Shown here: positions 42,607 through 56,071 of the stretch, one piece after another
Numbering within the stretch: the first letter of the stretch is position 1
Layout: each line of letters opens with the position of its first letter
Notes under the pieces: generated by a model
The model's database searches: none
Told to the model about the DNA's origin: nothing
What the model saw: only the letters and a program-made list of their open reading frames with translations
DNA from: Tritrichomonas musculus
Taxonomy: Eukaryota > Parabasalia > Tritrichomonadida > Tritrichomonadidae
Assembly: GCA_039105265.1 (NCBI GenBank)
Contig: JAPFFF010000003.1
Coordinates: forward strand, 8,742,001-8,806,000
DNA length: 64,000 bases
Direction of reading: 5' to 3'
Translations under genes and position numbers: made by a program

Positions 42607-44660
42607 AAAGAATACGTTGTTTATTTTAAATAACCGTTTAAATTTTTTTAAAATTTTCTACAGCTTTTACTTCACATTTCGTTTTTTTAAAAGGAGGAAA
42701 AGAATGTCGGAAACTACGACGGTTAAATACGTTAAAACAAAAAACACTCTTTTTATGTGAATAAATAAAGATTTGAAAAACAATTTCATTTGTATATTAA
42801 TAAGCATCTGTATAAGTAAATAATTAATTGTCTGAATTAAAATAAATTACATCACATATAAAACCCCCTAAAAAACCGTTTACAATTTTTTACGGCGCTA
42901 AAAAACTATTCCTAACAAAATACCTCTATTATTTTTAATACATTTGATATCCAGCAATTATTATTCAGATCATAAATAATAATTTTATTGAACTATTTCT
43001 TTTGATTTTCTGTTTCAAAGAGTATAATTTAGATATCAATCATTGAAAATAAAATTGGGTTTGCTCTGATATAAAGCATTTAATTTGTGCATAAAGCAAA
43101 ATTCTGTTTTTGTTTTTTGTTTCAGTTTTTGCCCCAAAAAGTTACTTGATCATCATCATTTAAAAATCTTTTGAAAATCAAAATTCATTCTATTGGCTTT
43201 GCTTATTTGATTTAGCGTTATTAGTACAGTTTTATTTATTAAAATGATTACATTTAAAGTGCTAGAACATAAAATGATTTTTTTATTTTTTGTTTAATTA
43301 CTATTTCATTTTTACAAAATATAAAATATTTCTGTTATTTTCATATAAAAACAAATAATTATATTATTTAATGCTTTTTTATGAGATATATCAAAAATAG
43401 ATTAAGATATTCGATCAATATAAATTTTATTTATTTTTGAATAGTTTATTTCATTTTGAACTTTTTTAACAGATATTTTTAAAAATGGATGGCATAGTAT
43501 AAATCAAATGATATTCTTAATTGATATTAAAAAAATATTCCTTGAATTTCTTTTCAAAAATAATAATTTCCATGATTTGAAGTAAATAAATGCATATATA
43601 TATTTATAATATAAAAAACTGGTTATATAAAAATAGTTAACTTAAAAATTTTTTATATTAGAAAAAATAAATCTTACAATTTCATTGAAATATTGAGAGT
43701 TTTTTGTAGGAAAAACGTATTTTATTGTATGCAATTATTTTAAATTGAGAGTTTTTTGTAGGAAAAACGTATTATTTTGATAAGAGAAATAAAAGTTATT
43801 AAAAATAAAATATATTAAAAATATTAAAATATATATTAATTATAATAATTTCTTTTTTTATATAAGTTAACAATAAAATATATTAAAAACAAAAATTTTA
43901 TAACTTTTTCATTAAAAAGAAATTATTGAATTTAAAAAGAAAACTTTAGAAGAAATCTTTTTATTGAGACCTAAAAGATAAAATTGAAAGTGGATAGCGA
44001 TAGTTCTATGACTTTTTCTATGAAAACTCGTCTGGATAGTAAAACCTAGCATTAATCTTATTTACTAGGCTTTAAATAGTCAATGACCACTTTTTGGCAA
44101 CCGGTCACTTGGAGCTATAAAATGCTTTAATACTGGCCATTTCCAACCTAAAATGACCACCAATATAAAGCCTAGCTTATTTATAATAATTCAGGAAATT
44201 TCTATCTGGAGCATAAATATCTATTCTCGAGATGTTTTAAAGTGGTGATTCTTTTTTTAAAATGCTTTTTTTGCGTATGATTTATTCATATTGCTCTTCT
44301 TGGCTTAAAATAAATGAGATTTTATTAGTATTCAATTGAAAATTTTGTTTTTTCTCTTTTATCAGAATTTTTTTGAGAGAATGTCCTAAGCATTTTGAAT
44401 CCGACTTTAAAATGATTAAATGATATTTGATTAAATAATAATTCAATTTACGAATCAACATTCAATAAATTCAATGAATTTATTTAATTACTCGGCTATA
44501 TATATTCATAAAAATATAAATACTATTAATATTTCAATGCATTATTTATTATTCGGCTATATATATTCATAAAAATAAAAATACTATTAATATTTTAAAT
44601 ACATTTTATATCGGTATATATTTAAAATATAAATGAAAAAAATTATTTTTAATTGAAAAA
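42607..44660. other. Gene-free stretch
   Basis: No coding sequence. A 29-bp direct repeat GAGAGTTTTTTGTAGGAAAA occurs at about 43696 and 43748. A possible hairpin pairs CTAGGCTTTAAAT (about 44066) with ATATAAAGCCTAG (about 44163). The stretch is otherwise AT-rich and featureless. Confidence 0.45.
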
Positions 44661-44668
44661 ATGCTTTT

Positions 44669-47600
44669 CAGGGATGTTTATCGATAGTGTCCGATAACGG
44701 TTAAATACGTTGCTAATATTATCGATATTATCGGGAGTAGAGTAGAATAACCGATACTATCCGATAATAAATATCATTATCGATAAAAACGGTTTTTATC
44801 ATGGCCAATAATGACCGATATTTTTAACTTTTTTAAGGTAAAGAAAAGATATTTACTAGAAATTATGGCTATTTAATTGTTATATAATTATATAAAAGTT
44901 ATTTTTTCAAGTAATGACATATAAAAAAGCTTGTATGTACAAATGATCAAATTATTAAAAAAGATTTTTTATATTTCATAGGAAATTAACTTTTATTATA
45001 ATAAAAGATAAGTAATATATTATAATTCTAATAATATTTAAGTATAAAATTTAAAATCAATAAAGATAATTTTATTTTGGCAAAATAATTAAATTTATCA
45101 AAAAGTGAACACGATAACTTTTTGTACCCATATCGACAATATCGTGCATTCAATTTTGCGGGGATTTTTTTGACACTTATAAATGGTCGATTAATATTGA
45201 AAATAAAATGGAAATTAGCATTCAAATATGTTTTGTCATCATATATTTGTATTTTTCACAATTATCTCAACAATACTCTGATTTTTGCATTTTTTTCTTG
45301 TTTTGTTTACTATTATAAATAATTGCGAAAATTATAATTATAAAATCAAAATGAAAATCCAAATTTAATGAGTCTTTTTGCAAGTTTTTTAATTTCAATG
45401 AATATTATGATTGGTCAAAAAAAAGTGGCAGAATTTATTGGTTTTACATTTATCGACTAATTCCTTGTTTAAACTTCTTATTTAGCAATTTGCCATCAAG
45501 ATTTTACCATAGTTTCATGCTTCCTAAAATCAGTTTTTAGATTTTCTCAAGATTTCCACAGATTTTAGTAAGGTTCCACGAATTTTCCTCAGATTCCGCT
45601 CAAAATTCCATTAAACTTCCACAAATTCCATCAAGATTCCACGAAGCTTCCACAGATTCCATCAAGATTCCACGAAGCTTCTACAGGTTCCATCAAGATT
45701 TCCACGAAACTTCCACAGATTCCATCAAGATTCCACGAAGCTTCTACAGATTCCAATAAAGCTCCACGAAATTTCCACAATTTCCAACAAGATTCCACGA
45801 AACTTCCACAGATTCCATCAAGATTTCCACGAAACTTCCACAGATTCCATCAAGATTCCACGAAGCTTCTACAGATTCCAATAAAGCTCCACGAAATTTC
45901 CACAATTTCCAACAAGATTCTACGAAACTCCCACAGATTCCAACAAAATTCCACGAAACTTCTGCAGATTCCAACAAGATTCCACCAAAATTCCACGAAA
46001 TTTCTACAGATTCCCACAAGATTCCACGAATTTTCCACGAAACTTCTACAGATTCCAATTAAGCTCCACAAGATTTCCACAGATTCCAACAATATTATAC
46101 GATTTTTCCACAGATTCCAATATGATTCCACATTTTATTAATTAATAATATCCCTTTCTTTTTGATTTTAAATTAATTTATAAGCTTTTCATGTTTTCAA
46201 TGGAAAACGATCAATATGGGCCAAATTGTATGGTAAAATCGAAGACAATAATACAATCTGTTTTCCATTTTGTCCATTATTTTTCCTATTACAATCAAAA
46301 GAAATTATAATATTACAAGTATTCAAACATTTATAATATGGTATCTGCTATAAAAAGTCATGGTTAATGAAAATAATTGATTCATGTTAAAAGTGAATTT
46401 TTAGCAAATTGCATAGAATGAAATTATACCACAAGAAATATATAATGGAACAATAAAATTGACCAATATGTCAATAATCATTTCTATACAAGTTGATTTA
46501 ATTATGTGAAAAAATGAAAAATGTGAGATTTTGTAACATTTGAATAAAGCTCTTCTTGATGAATCTATTGATACAAGTTAATTGGCTCGCTCTTTTTTTA
46601 ATCTTTCAAAAAAGTTAAATTATTACTAAAATTTTGAAACTTTTTGAAAAGACAAAAAATCACTCCTGTTTTTTTCATTTAATCAAATAAAGCAATAGGT
46701 AAGTATTATAAATTCTAAGTTTGACTGGCCTTTGAAAAAGTAATGCCAGTAATATTCAATGATATCAAAATCAATTTTTTAAAAAACATGTGATATTTTC
46801 AGGAACAAAACTTCACTTTATAAAAGTAAAAACCTCTTAGTATCTTTCTTTGAGACGTATTACATATCGAAAAAAAATGCTTTTTTTTAACGATTTTTGA
46901 GGTCTAAACGTACGAAAAATGATTTTCTCACAATTTTAACAAATTTTTCGAAAAAATTCGAAATTTTTCATCTAATTGAGAGGAAAAAAAAAGTATTGTC
47001 TAGAATTTGAGAGAAAAATGTTTTGAGCTCAGAAAAAAATTCTGATAAAAGTATTCAATTTTAATGCCAAAAAATCCCCCGCAAAATTGAATGCACGATA
47101 TAATTGATATGGGTAAATTAATAAAATTCTCTCCATTTCTCTAAATATTTTTAGACTTGATATTCTTTTAATAAAAAAAAACCCAAATTATTTTAGTAGC
47201 ATTGCATTAATATTTCATTACATATTAAGATTCGTTAATTTGCAAATATGGAAATAATTTAATACTGAGAAGATATGAGGAAATTATCGTCTTATAACTT
47301 TGTTCTTAATCATAATCTTTTTTTGTTGGCCAATTGGTTCTTTTTTAAAAATTTTGAAAATAATCTTTTTATGTATTAATCAAAAACCTGATTTTTTAGC
47401 TTCTCATTATTATATTGGACATATAATGCACCCTGACCTTATTTCGCTTATTTCAGCATGCACTATTGAAGTACAATTAAAAATATAAAATTCCAAATTT
47501 TATTCAAAAATGTAAAAAAAAAGTATGGAAAATTTATTATAAAATATCGGAGAATATCGAACCGTAACCGTCCGATAGTGACCAAATATCGGCGGTTTTG

Positions 47601-47712
47601 CTTAACGTATTTATCGATAATTATTGGTTATCGAACAGTTTTTTATCGATATTATCGGACTATCGATAATGAGCCGATAATCGATATTTATCATCATCGA
47701 TCGATAACCCTG
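44669..47712. mobile_element. hAT-like element, 3.0 kb, CAGGG ends, 8-bp duplication
   Basis: The termini are CAGGGATGTTTATCGAT and CAGGGTTATCGATCGAT with many ATCGATA/CCGATA words in both subterminal regions (44690-44820, 47540-47700). The exact 8-bp duplication ATGCTTTT flanks it (44661-44668, 47713-47720). CAGGG ends with an 8-bp duplication identify hAT. Internally a 45-bp inverted pair (ATCGTGCATTCAATTTTGCG near 45140 and its complement near 47090) marks either extended arms or a nested element. No intact transposase; a 62-codon plus-strand frame ending at 47488 has a faintly hAT-like tail (HPDLISLI). Confidence 0.85.
45560..46135. repeat. 31-34-bp minisatellite inside the hAT-like element
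   Basis: Variants of ATTCCACGAAACTTCCACAG followed by ATTCCATCAAG repeat about 17 times. Minus-strand frames of 90-105 codons through it (Glu/Ser/Val/Trp-rich) are simply the repeat read as protein. Confidence 0.85.
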
Positions 47713-47720
47713 ATGCTTTT

Positions 47721-48540
47721 ATTGATTTTATTATAATTTTATATCTTATTTTTTTTTTTTTATTTTATATATGATATTTTGAAAGCTTTACAAATCACCA
47801 TCGCCAAAAAAACCGTTTTGGTGATCTCCAAAATATATGTAAACTATTCAAAATTGAATGCTGTCGCCAAAAGCCCAAGACCTGGGCTTTTGGTGAAATC
47901 GGTTATTTGGCTTTTCATCGTCAATATAAATGAACTTTTTATTATTATTTTATATGATATATTATACAAATCATACAATTATTTTGTAATATTCAAAAAA
48001 TAACATTTTTTTACTGAGAAAATCTTATCGATTATTAATATGACTTTTGATAAAACTCATTTAATTCCTCTTTCAAATAATTCAATGGTTTATGACAATA
48101 ATAAATACTAAAAAAATTTATTTGACAATAATATGGTTACATTTGGTGATTTTTAAAACCCAAAAAACGTTTATTTCACCAAATTTACAAGCTTAATTAT
48201 CTTTTATATTAATTTGAAGTTTGATAATTTGAAATTTAAATGTATTCTTTTTTTAACTAACATAAAAATAATCAAAGTATTTTTTAAAAAGTTTAATTTA
48301 TTATAAACATTTGTATAGTGGTATAAAATACAAGAAACTTGCTCCGCCGTTTATAAAAAAATTCTATTTTAATAAAACAAATAAATGATGAAAACAATAA
48401 TAATAAAAAGCGGTGAAACAAACAAATAAATAATGAATAAATATCACAGAAAATAAAAATATAAAATTTAATTATAACCATATTGTCTTCAATATTAGAA
48501 ATATATTTGATTAATTAATATCTCAAAGTTCTCCTTCGGT
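47721..48540. other. Gene-free spacer with stable hairpins
   Basis: At 47865-47895 a 13-bp stem, CGCCAAAAGCCCA paired with TGGGCTTTTGGTG, encloses a 5-nt loop. A second hairpin (ATCACC...GGTGAT) lies at about 47790-47824, and TTTGGTGA / TCACCAAA pair near 48138-48177. A 75-codon plus-strand frame covers the first two but looks incidental. Confidence 0.5.
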
Positions 48541-51500
48541 GGATGCATAACCATCCTGGCCTGGCTGAAGGCGGCATCTGTCGATATCATTAATTGACGA
48601 TGCCGCCCTCAACCATCCTGGCCTGGTGAAGGCGGCATCTGTAGATATAATTAATTGACGATGCCGCCCTCAACCATCCTGGCCTGGTGAAGGCGGCATC
48701 TGTCGATATCATTAATTGACGATGCCGCCCTCAACCATCCTGGCCTGGTGAAGGCGGCATCTGTCGATATCATTAATTGACGATGCCGCCCTCAACCATC
48801 CTGGCCTGGTGAAGGCGGCATCTGTAGATATAATTCATTGATGATGCCGCCCTCAACCATCCTGGCCTGGTGAAGGCGGCATCTGTAGATATAATTAATT
48901 GATGATGCCGCCTTCAACCATCCTGGCCTGGTGAAGGCGGCATCTGTAGATATAATTCATTGATGATGCCGCCCTCAACCATCCTGGCCTGGTGAAGGCG
49001 GCATCTGTAGATATAATTCATTGATGATGCCGCCTTCAACCATCCTGGCCTGGCTGAAGGTGGCATCTGTCGATATAATTCATTGATGATGCCGCCCTCA
49101 ACCATCCTGGCCTGGTGAAGGCGGCATCTGTAGATATAATTAATTGATGATGCCGCCTTCAACCATCCTGGCCTGGTGAAGGCGGCATCTGTAGATATAA
49201 TTCATTGATGATGCCGCCCTCAACCATCCTGGCCTGGTGAAGGCGGCATCTGTAGATATAATTAATTGATGATGCCGCCTTCAACCATCCTGGCCTGGTG
49301 AAGGCGGCATCTGTAGATATAATTCATTGATGATGCCGCCTTCAACCATCCTGGCCTGGTGAAGGCGGCATCTGTAGATATAATTCATTGATGATGCCGC
49401 CCTCAACCATCCTGGCCTGGCTGAAGGCGGCATCTGTAGATATAATTGATTGACGATGCCGCCCTCAACCATCCTGGCCTGGTGAAGGCGGCATCTGTAG
49501 ATATAATTGATTGATGATGCCGCCCTCAACCATCCTGGCCTGGTGAAGGCGGCATCTGTAGATATAATTCATTGATGATGCCGCCCTCAACCATCCTGGC
49601 CTGGCTGAAGGTGGCATCTGTCGATATCATTAATTGACGATGCCGCCCTCAACCATCCTGGCCTGGCTGAAGGCGGCATCTGTAGATATAATTGATTGAT
49701 GATGCCGCCTTCAACCATCCTGGCCTGGCTGAAGGCGGCATCTGTAGATATAATTAATTGACGATGCCGCCCTCAACCATCCTGGCCTGGTGAAGGCGGC
49801 ATCTGTAGATATAATTAATTGACGATGCCGCCCTCAACCATCCTGGCCTGGCTGAAGGCGGCATCTGTAGATATAATTGATTGATGATGCCGCCTTCAAC
49901 CATCCTGGCCTGGTGAAGGCGGCATCTGTAGATATAATTCATTGATGATGCCGCCCTCAACCATCCTGGCCTGGCTGAAGGTGGCATCTGTAGATATAAT
50001 TGATTGATGATGCCGCCCTCAACCATCCTGGCCTGGTGAAGGCGGCATCTGTAGATATAATTAATTGACGATGCCGCCCTCAACCATCCTGGCCTGGTGA
50101 AGGCGGCATCTGTAGATATAATTAATTGACGATGCCGCCCTCAACCATCCTGGCCTGGCTGAAGGCGGCATCTGTAGATATAATTGATTGATGATGCCGC
50201 CCTCAACCATCCTGGCCTGGTGAAGGCGGCATCTGTAGATATAATTCATTGATGATGCCGCCCTCAACCATCCTGGCCTGGCTGAAGGTGGCATCTGTAG
50301 ATATAATTGATTGATGATGCCGCCCTCAACCATCCTGGCCTGGTGAAGGCGGCATCTGTAGATATAATTAATTGACGATGCCGCCCTCAACCATCCTGGC
50401 CTGGTGAAGGCGGCATCTGTAGATATAATTAATTGACGATGCCGCCCTCAACCATCCTGGCCTGGCTGAAGGCGGCATCTGTAGATATAATTGATTGATG
50501 ATGCCGCCCTCAACCATCCTGGCCTGGTGAAGGCGGCATCTGTAGATATAATTAATTGACGATGCCGCCCTCAACCATCCTGGCCTGGCTGAAGGCGGCA
50601 TCTGTAGATATAATTGATTGATGATGCCGCCCTCAACCATCCTGGCCTGGTGAAGGCGGCATCTGTAGATATAATTCATTGATGATGCCGCCCTCAACCA
50701 TCCTGGCCTGGCTGAAGGTGGCATCTGTAGATATAATTGATTGATGATGCCGCCCTCAACCATCCTGGCCTGGTGAAGGCGGCATCTGTAGATATAATTA
50801 ATTGACGATGCCGCCCTCAACCATCCTGGCCTGGTGAAGGCGGCATCTGTAGATATAATTAATTGACGATGCCGCCCTCAACCATCCTGGCCTGGCTGAA
50901 GGCGGCATCTGTAGATATAATTGATTGATGATGCCGCCTTCAACCATCCTGGCCTGGCTGAAGGCGGCATCTGTAGATATAATTCATTGATGATGCCGCC
51001 CTCAACCATCCTGGCCTGGTGAAGGCGGCATCTGTAGATATAATTAATTGACGATGCCGCCCTCAACCATCCTGGCCTGGTGAAGGCGGCATCTGTCGAT
51101 ATAATTGATTGATGATGCCGCCCTCAACCATCCTGGCCTGGCTGAAGGCGGCATCTGTAGATATAATTGATTGATGATGCCGCCCTCAACCATCCTGGCC
51201 TGGCTGAAGGCGGCATCTGTAGATATAATTAATTGACGATGCCGCCCTCAACCATCCTGGCCTGGTGAAGGCGGCATCTGTAGATATAATTAATTGACGA
51301 TGCCGCCCTCAACCATCCTGGCCTGGCTGAAGGCGGCATCTGTAGATATAATTGATTGATGATGCCGCCCTCAACCATCCTGGCCTGGTGAAGGCGGCAT
51401 CTGTAGATATAATTAATTGACGATGCCGCCCTCAACCATCCTGGCCTGGCTGAAGGTGGCATCTGTCGATATCATTAATTGACGATGCCGCCCTCAACCA

Positions 51501-51772
51501 TCCTGGCCTGGCTGAAGGCGGCATCTGTAGATATAATTGATTGATGATGCAGCCCTCAACCATCCTGGCCTGGCTGAAGGCGGCATCTGTAGATATAATT
51601 GATTGATGATGCCGCCCTCAACCATCCTGGCCTGGCTGAAGGCGGCATCTGTAGATATAATTAATTGACGATGCCGCCCTCAACCATCCTGGCCTGGTGA
51701 AGGCGGCATCTGTAGATATAATTAATTGACGATGCCGCCCTCAACCATCCTGGCCTGGTGAAGGCGGCATCT
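48541..51772. repeat. Hairpin satellite: about 53 units of 61/62 bp
   Basis: The unit is ATGCCGCC(C/T)TCAACCATCC followed by TGGCCTGG(C)TGAAGGCGGC and ATCTGTAGATATAATT with AATTGACG or variants. It is about 51% G+C, whereas the surroundings are near 20%. GATGCCGCC(C/T)TCA pairs with TGAAGGCGGCATC, giving a 9-13-bp stem over a loop of about 15-17 nt in nearly every unit. Variants at a few fixed sites (GTAGATATA/GTCGATATC, AATTAATTGACG/AATTCATTGATG/AATTGATTGATG, CCTGGTGA/CCTGGCTGA) combine into longer patterns; 49754-50820 has a 307-bp higher-order period of five units. The array starts and stops abruptly in AT-rich DNA. Minus-strand frames within it are repeat artefacts. Confidence 0.95.
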
Positions 51773-53072
51773 AGAATCAGTAATTAATCTTTTATTCAAT
51801 TACGATTATTAATTCAAAAATCTTATCTACTCATTTAATTTTTGAATTGCCATTGAAAAAAAAAATAGGTAATATATAACTAAATATTTAATATATATGA
51901 AAAATTAATTTTTTTATACTCATATTTTACATAATAATAAACGAAAAGCTAGTTGATAAAAGATAACAACTTGCTTATCGGCAGAAAATAATTATTTGAC
52001 AGAGAAAATGATAGAAAAGTATTTTATATTTAAAAGATATAAATATTTTAATAGATTAATTTAGTTATTAATTATATATATATCATAATTTTCATATTTT
52101 AAAAAGTTTTTTTCAAGCGGAATGATGAAAAAAAGGCAATTTAAAAAAATGCACTTTTTTCAAATCGAGTCTATATATATATAATATATAATCATCTGAA
52201 ATTTTTGTAAACTTAGATTAATATTTATATCAATTTTAATTATTAACCGAAAATAAATTTAAGGACGAACTCCGATCTAAAACTTTTTGAATTCTATTTC
52301 AATTTTTTTCTTAAATTTTTGAAAGAGTCTTCCAAAAAAACGATTTGTTTTATGACTTTCAAATCATTTATAGCTTTTTATATTTTGGGGAAATATGTAA
52401 AATATTTGGAATTTTAATTTTATACCGAAATCATTAAATATTATGATAAAAAAAATTTAAGATATATGCTAAAATTCGGATGTAAATGTTAAGCAATGTT
52501 TATTAAAAAATTAAATGACAAACAATAAGAATATCATGTGTAAACCAAAATTAATATGATTAATAATGACAACTGCATTCTTATATTGAGATAATTTGCA
52601 TTTAATAGGCTCAACAGCCAACAAAAACTTTTTTTCTAAAAGTATTTAAGATTCGAGGACTATACCATTTATAAATTCAGAATATTTTACGTAGGACTAT
52701 GCTGATTAAATTTAATTTGAATAATTTGATTTGATATAAAAAAAGCGGTAAAAAAGTAAACCCATGCAAAAACTCGGATCTCCTCTTACATAAGGTTTCA
52801 TTAAAAACATAAATATTCATACGTGTCTAATTTTGGTAAATAAATCATTTAACCATATTGCTCTTCATTATATTAATTCAAACTGCAAATTGATATTGAT
52901 ATTTTTCAAAAATTTTGTATTTGATTATTGCAATCGATAAATTAATAATAGTGTTTAAGGAATCAACAATTGTAGCAGAATTTAAATGTTCAGGAAAGCT
53001 TTAAAAAAGGAAAATACCAAAAAATTTTTTGGACAATTTTTTTTATATGATTATTCAATTTTTTTTTAGGGT
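51773..53072. other. Gene-free, AT-rich
   Basis: Nothing recognisable apart from short A/T runs. Confidence 0.6.
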
Positions 53073-53080
53073 ATTCAAAA

Positions 53081-55716
53081 GGGGAAGTGTAATTTTTCCC
53101 CAGAAAATTGAATGGAAAAAACTGGGGAAAAATGGTAAAAAACTGGGGAAAAATGGTAATTTTTTTGAATTGAAAATGATCGTTTTTTTTAAAATAATTT
53201 TTATAAAATTACAGCATAAACAACATTTAGAGTTTCAAAATTAAAATAAAATATTAAGAAAAAGAACAATACATAAAATGCATATGTCTATTACCTCAAA
53301 AAAAGAATTTTAAAAATATCAACATTACAATTAAAAGGAAAAATTTCTAATTCGAAATGACTGACAAAAATTGTATTACATATAAATGAATATAATAATT
53401 ATATAAATGTTATCCCAGAGAAAATTTAAAAATACATAAGAGAAAATGAAAAAAGCAATTTTTTTCATTTTATTTTAGGTAAAATCAGAACCAAATTAGA
53501 GAAGAATATGAAGTACTTTTGAAAAATAATTATAACAAAAAAGAAAAAATCACATGTCAATTCATATCAGAAAAATGATGAAGTTTGTTTGAAATAAAAA
53601 TCTCATTGTAATATAAAATATCATGTTTTTGCCTGTATTTTAATATATATATAAATAAAACGATTATACTATGATTTATAAATTCAAAACCTAAGAATAT
53701 AAAGGATTTATGTAATATAAACACTTTTTTTCAAAATGTAAAAAGAGGCATGTCAACCAAAATTCTACTCGATAAATTTTTTTGAAAATGATAATATAAG
53801 ATTTAAATGATGCATATTAAAACTTTTCCTCTTGAGCAAACGAAAACTTCTATACAGTTTTTAGTTTTCATTCAAATCATCATTTTTAACTCAATATCTT
53901 CGATTCAAAAAGTAGAGGTATTCAAATTTGATTTATTGAAAAATGAATTCTCTTTCATTTTTGATAGGATCATGATTGAATACCATTTCAATTTGAGAGA
54001 ATATTTATTGAATAGCTTTTCAATTTGAGAGAATATTTATTGAATAGCTTTTCAATTTGAGAAGAACAAATAAGTTTTATTTATAACTTGAAAATTGAAT
54101 TAATAAAAACTTATTTTATGATATAAATATACTTAGATATTAATTATGAATTTATAAAAGTAGTTTTATTTGCCTACCACAAAAATTATAAAATAAATAT
54201 TTTAAAATATTTTATTTTGCTTTTACAAAGTAAGTAAAATCATTATTTGATTCATAATAAAGAAGTATATAATTTTTATTAATTAAAAAAATAAATTTCT
54301 GCTCTAATATTCTCAAATATTTATTTAAAATATAATTATTTGAAAAAGTTCGATCGGTAAATATAAAAAATGATTTATTTCAAAATTTTTTTTATATAAT
54401 TTTAAAGTAAAATGAAATGAATTTATCATAAGTTCTATAAATCCTCTAAAAAGCATATTTTGAGCACTAATTATATTTTATTTTTTCAATGAACTATCAA
54501 TTGAATTGAAAGTATAATATTAATGTATATTGAAAAATATAAAAGAAAATCCCAATATAATTATTAAAATGGCTGTTTTATTTTGATTAAAAAATGAAAT
54601 ATGATTAGTATCACAGCTATTTGAAAATAAGGCGTTTTATGTTTAGATATTTAAAGAACGTATAGAGTAATCATAAAAACCATTAGTAATTTGTTAATAT
54701 TATTAAGTTATAAATGTAAAGAATCTTGGATTTTATATTTCTATAAAGTGGATAAAATAAAAAACCAAAATTGATGTTTTTTACCTAAAAACTATTAATT
54801 TTTATTATATAAACTAAATAATTGGATTCCAAAGATCATAAATACATTCTTCTTTTTTATATTAATCTTTTATAATTGGACTTATCTTATTTTCTACCTT
54901 CACTTTTTGAGAGCTTTTTTTTGGTTGATATGCCTCTATGTAAAATTTTCTTATGTGTAGGTTATCAAAAACACTCCATAAGTGTATCTTGAATATGCAA
55001 CCATTCTTCCCAGGAAAAAAAGGTAGCACAGCAATTATTTATTCACATTATGATTAAATTTATGATATTATTTAAATAATCAATCAATTGAGATAGAATA
55101 TTAGGAAAATTTGATAAATCATCTTATCTTGAATTTCAATAAAAATATGCATTAAAAAGTGTATTAGTATAGAATATATCATTTTAGACAATAAAAATCT
55201 TTTTAATTCAATTATTAAAAAAGTTGGAGATAATATATTAGTGAAAAAATAGTGATTGAGCAAAATTCTCATTTATATTTATTTATATTGTATTTTTAGA
55301 TAATAATCTTTAAAATTACCCTGCATTCATCTTCCTGAAATAAGATCGGATTATTCATAATATAATAAAAAATTTGTAAATTTCAGGTTTATAAAGGTTC
55401 AAAATTGGTTTATAATGCTACTAGATAATTTTAACTTTATTTGAACAGTTAAATTTTTGAAACGATAATTTTTGCATTTGATAAGATATTTGATTAAAAA
55501 AAAAATTCAAAAAAAACTTTATTTGTACCCTTAATAATGATTAACCATGCTAGAAAAGATTTGATACTGCATTAAAAAGGCCGAATGGTGACTGATTTAA
55601 AAGTTGGGGAAAAATGGTCAAAATTTACATTTTTTTTATAAAATTTTAGGCAAAAAACCATTTTTCCCCAGGTTGAAATGTGATATAAAAAAGTTGGGGA
55701 AAAATGGTAATTTCCC
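53081..55716. mobile_element. Non-autonomous element with GGGGAA / GGGAAA ends, 2.6 kb, 8-bp duplication
   Basis: The left end GGGGAAGTGTAATTTTTCCCC and right end GGGAAATTACCATTTTTCCCC (complement) match in most positions. They are flanked by exact ATTCAAAA copies (53073-53080, 55717-55724). The word GGGGAAAAATGGTAA repeats in both subterminal regions (53113, 53142, 55605, 55696). It is Merlin-like in terminus and duplication length. The interior is AT-rich without a gene; a 34-bp direct duplication lies at about 53993-54060. Confidence 0.7.
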
Positions 55717-56071
55717 ATTCAAAAGTTATTTATAAAATTTTCCTTATTGAAAAATGAGAGTAGAAATTTATAATTATTTCAAATTTTAAATATGGAAATT
55801 ATTATTTATTTTGATTAATATAAAAATTTATATTAATTTTATCTTTCATATATTTAATAAAAAATGTTTATATTATATTTTATGATTAATTTTGGATAAT
55901 ATATATTTAAATCATAAATAATATGCAAATTAATTATTCAATGTTTCAACAGAAAATTAATTATAAAAAAATTTTTTTATCTTCAATAAAGAGAGGTATG
56001 ATGAAATTTCTTTCTTGTAAACGTCATGGAATAGTTCAATAAAATATACAAAAGTAAAAAAATATAAAAAA

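Noticed and set aside
45744-46131. Glu/Ser/Val/Trp-rich frames of about 100 codons
   Set aside because: Translation of the minisatellite; there is no start context or domain.
48541-51772. CRISPR array or coding repeat gene
   Set aside because: The unit repeats as a whole with no unique spacers, and the organism is eukaryotic. The frames of up to 150 codons are the satellite read as protein.
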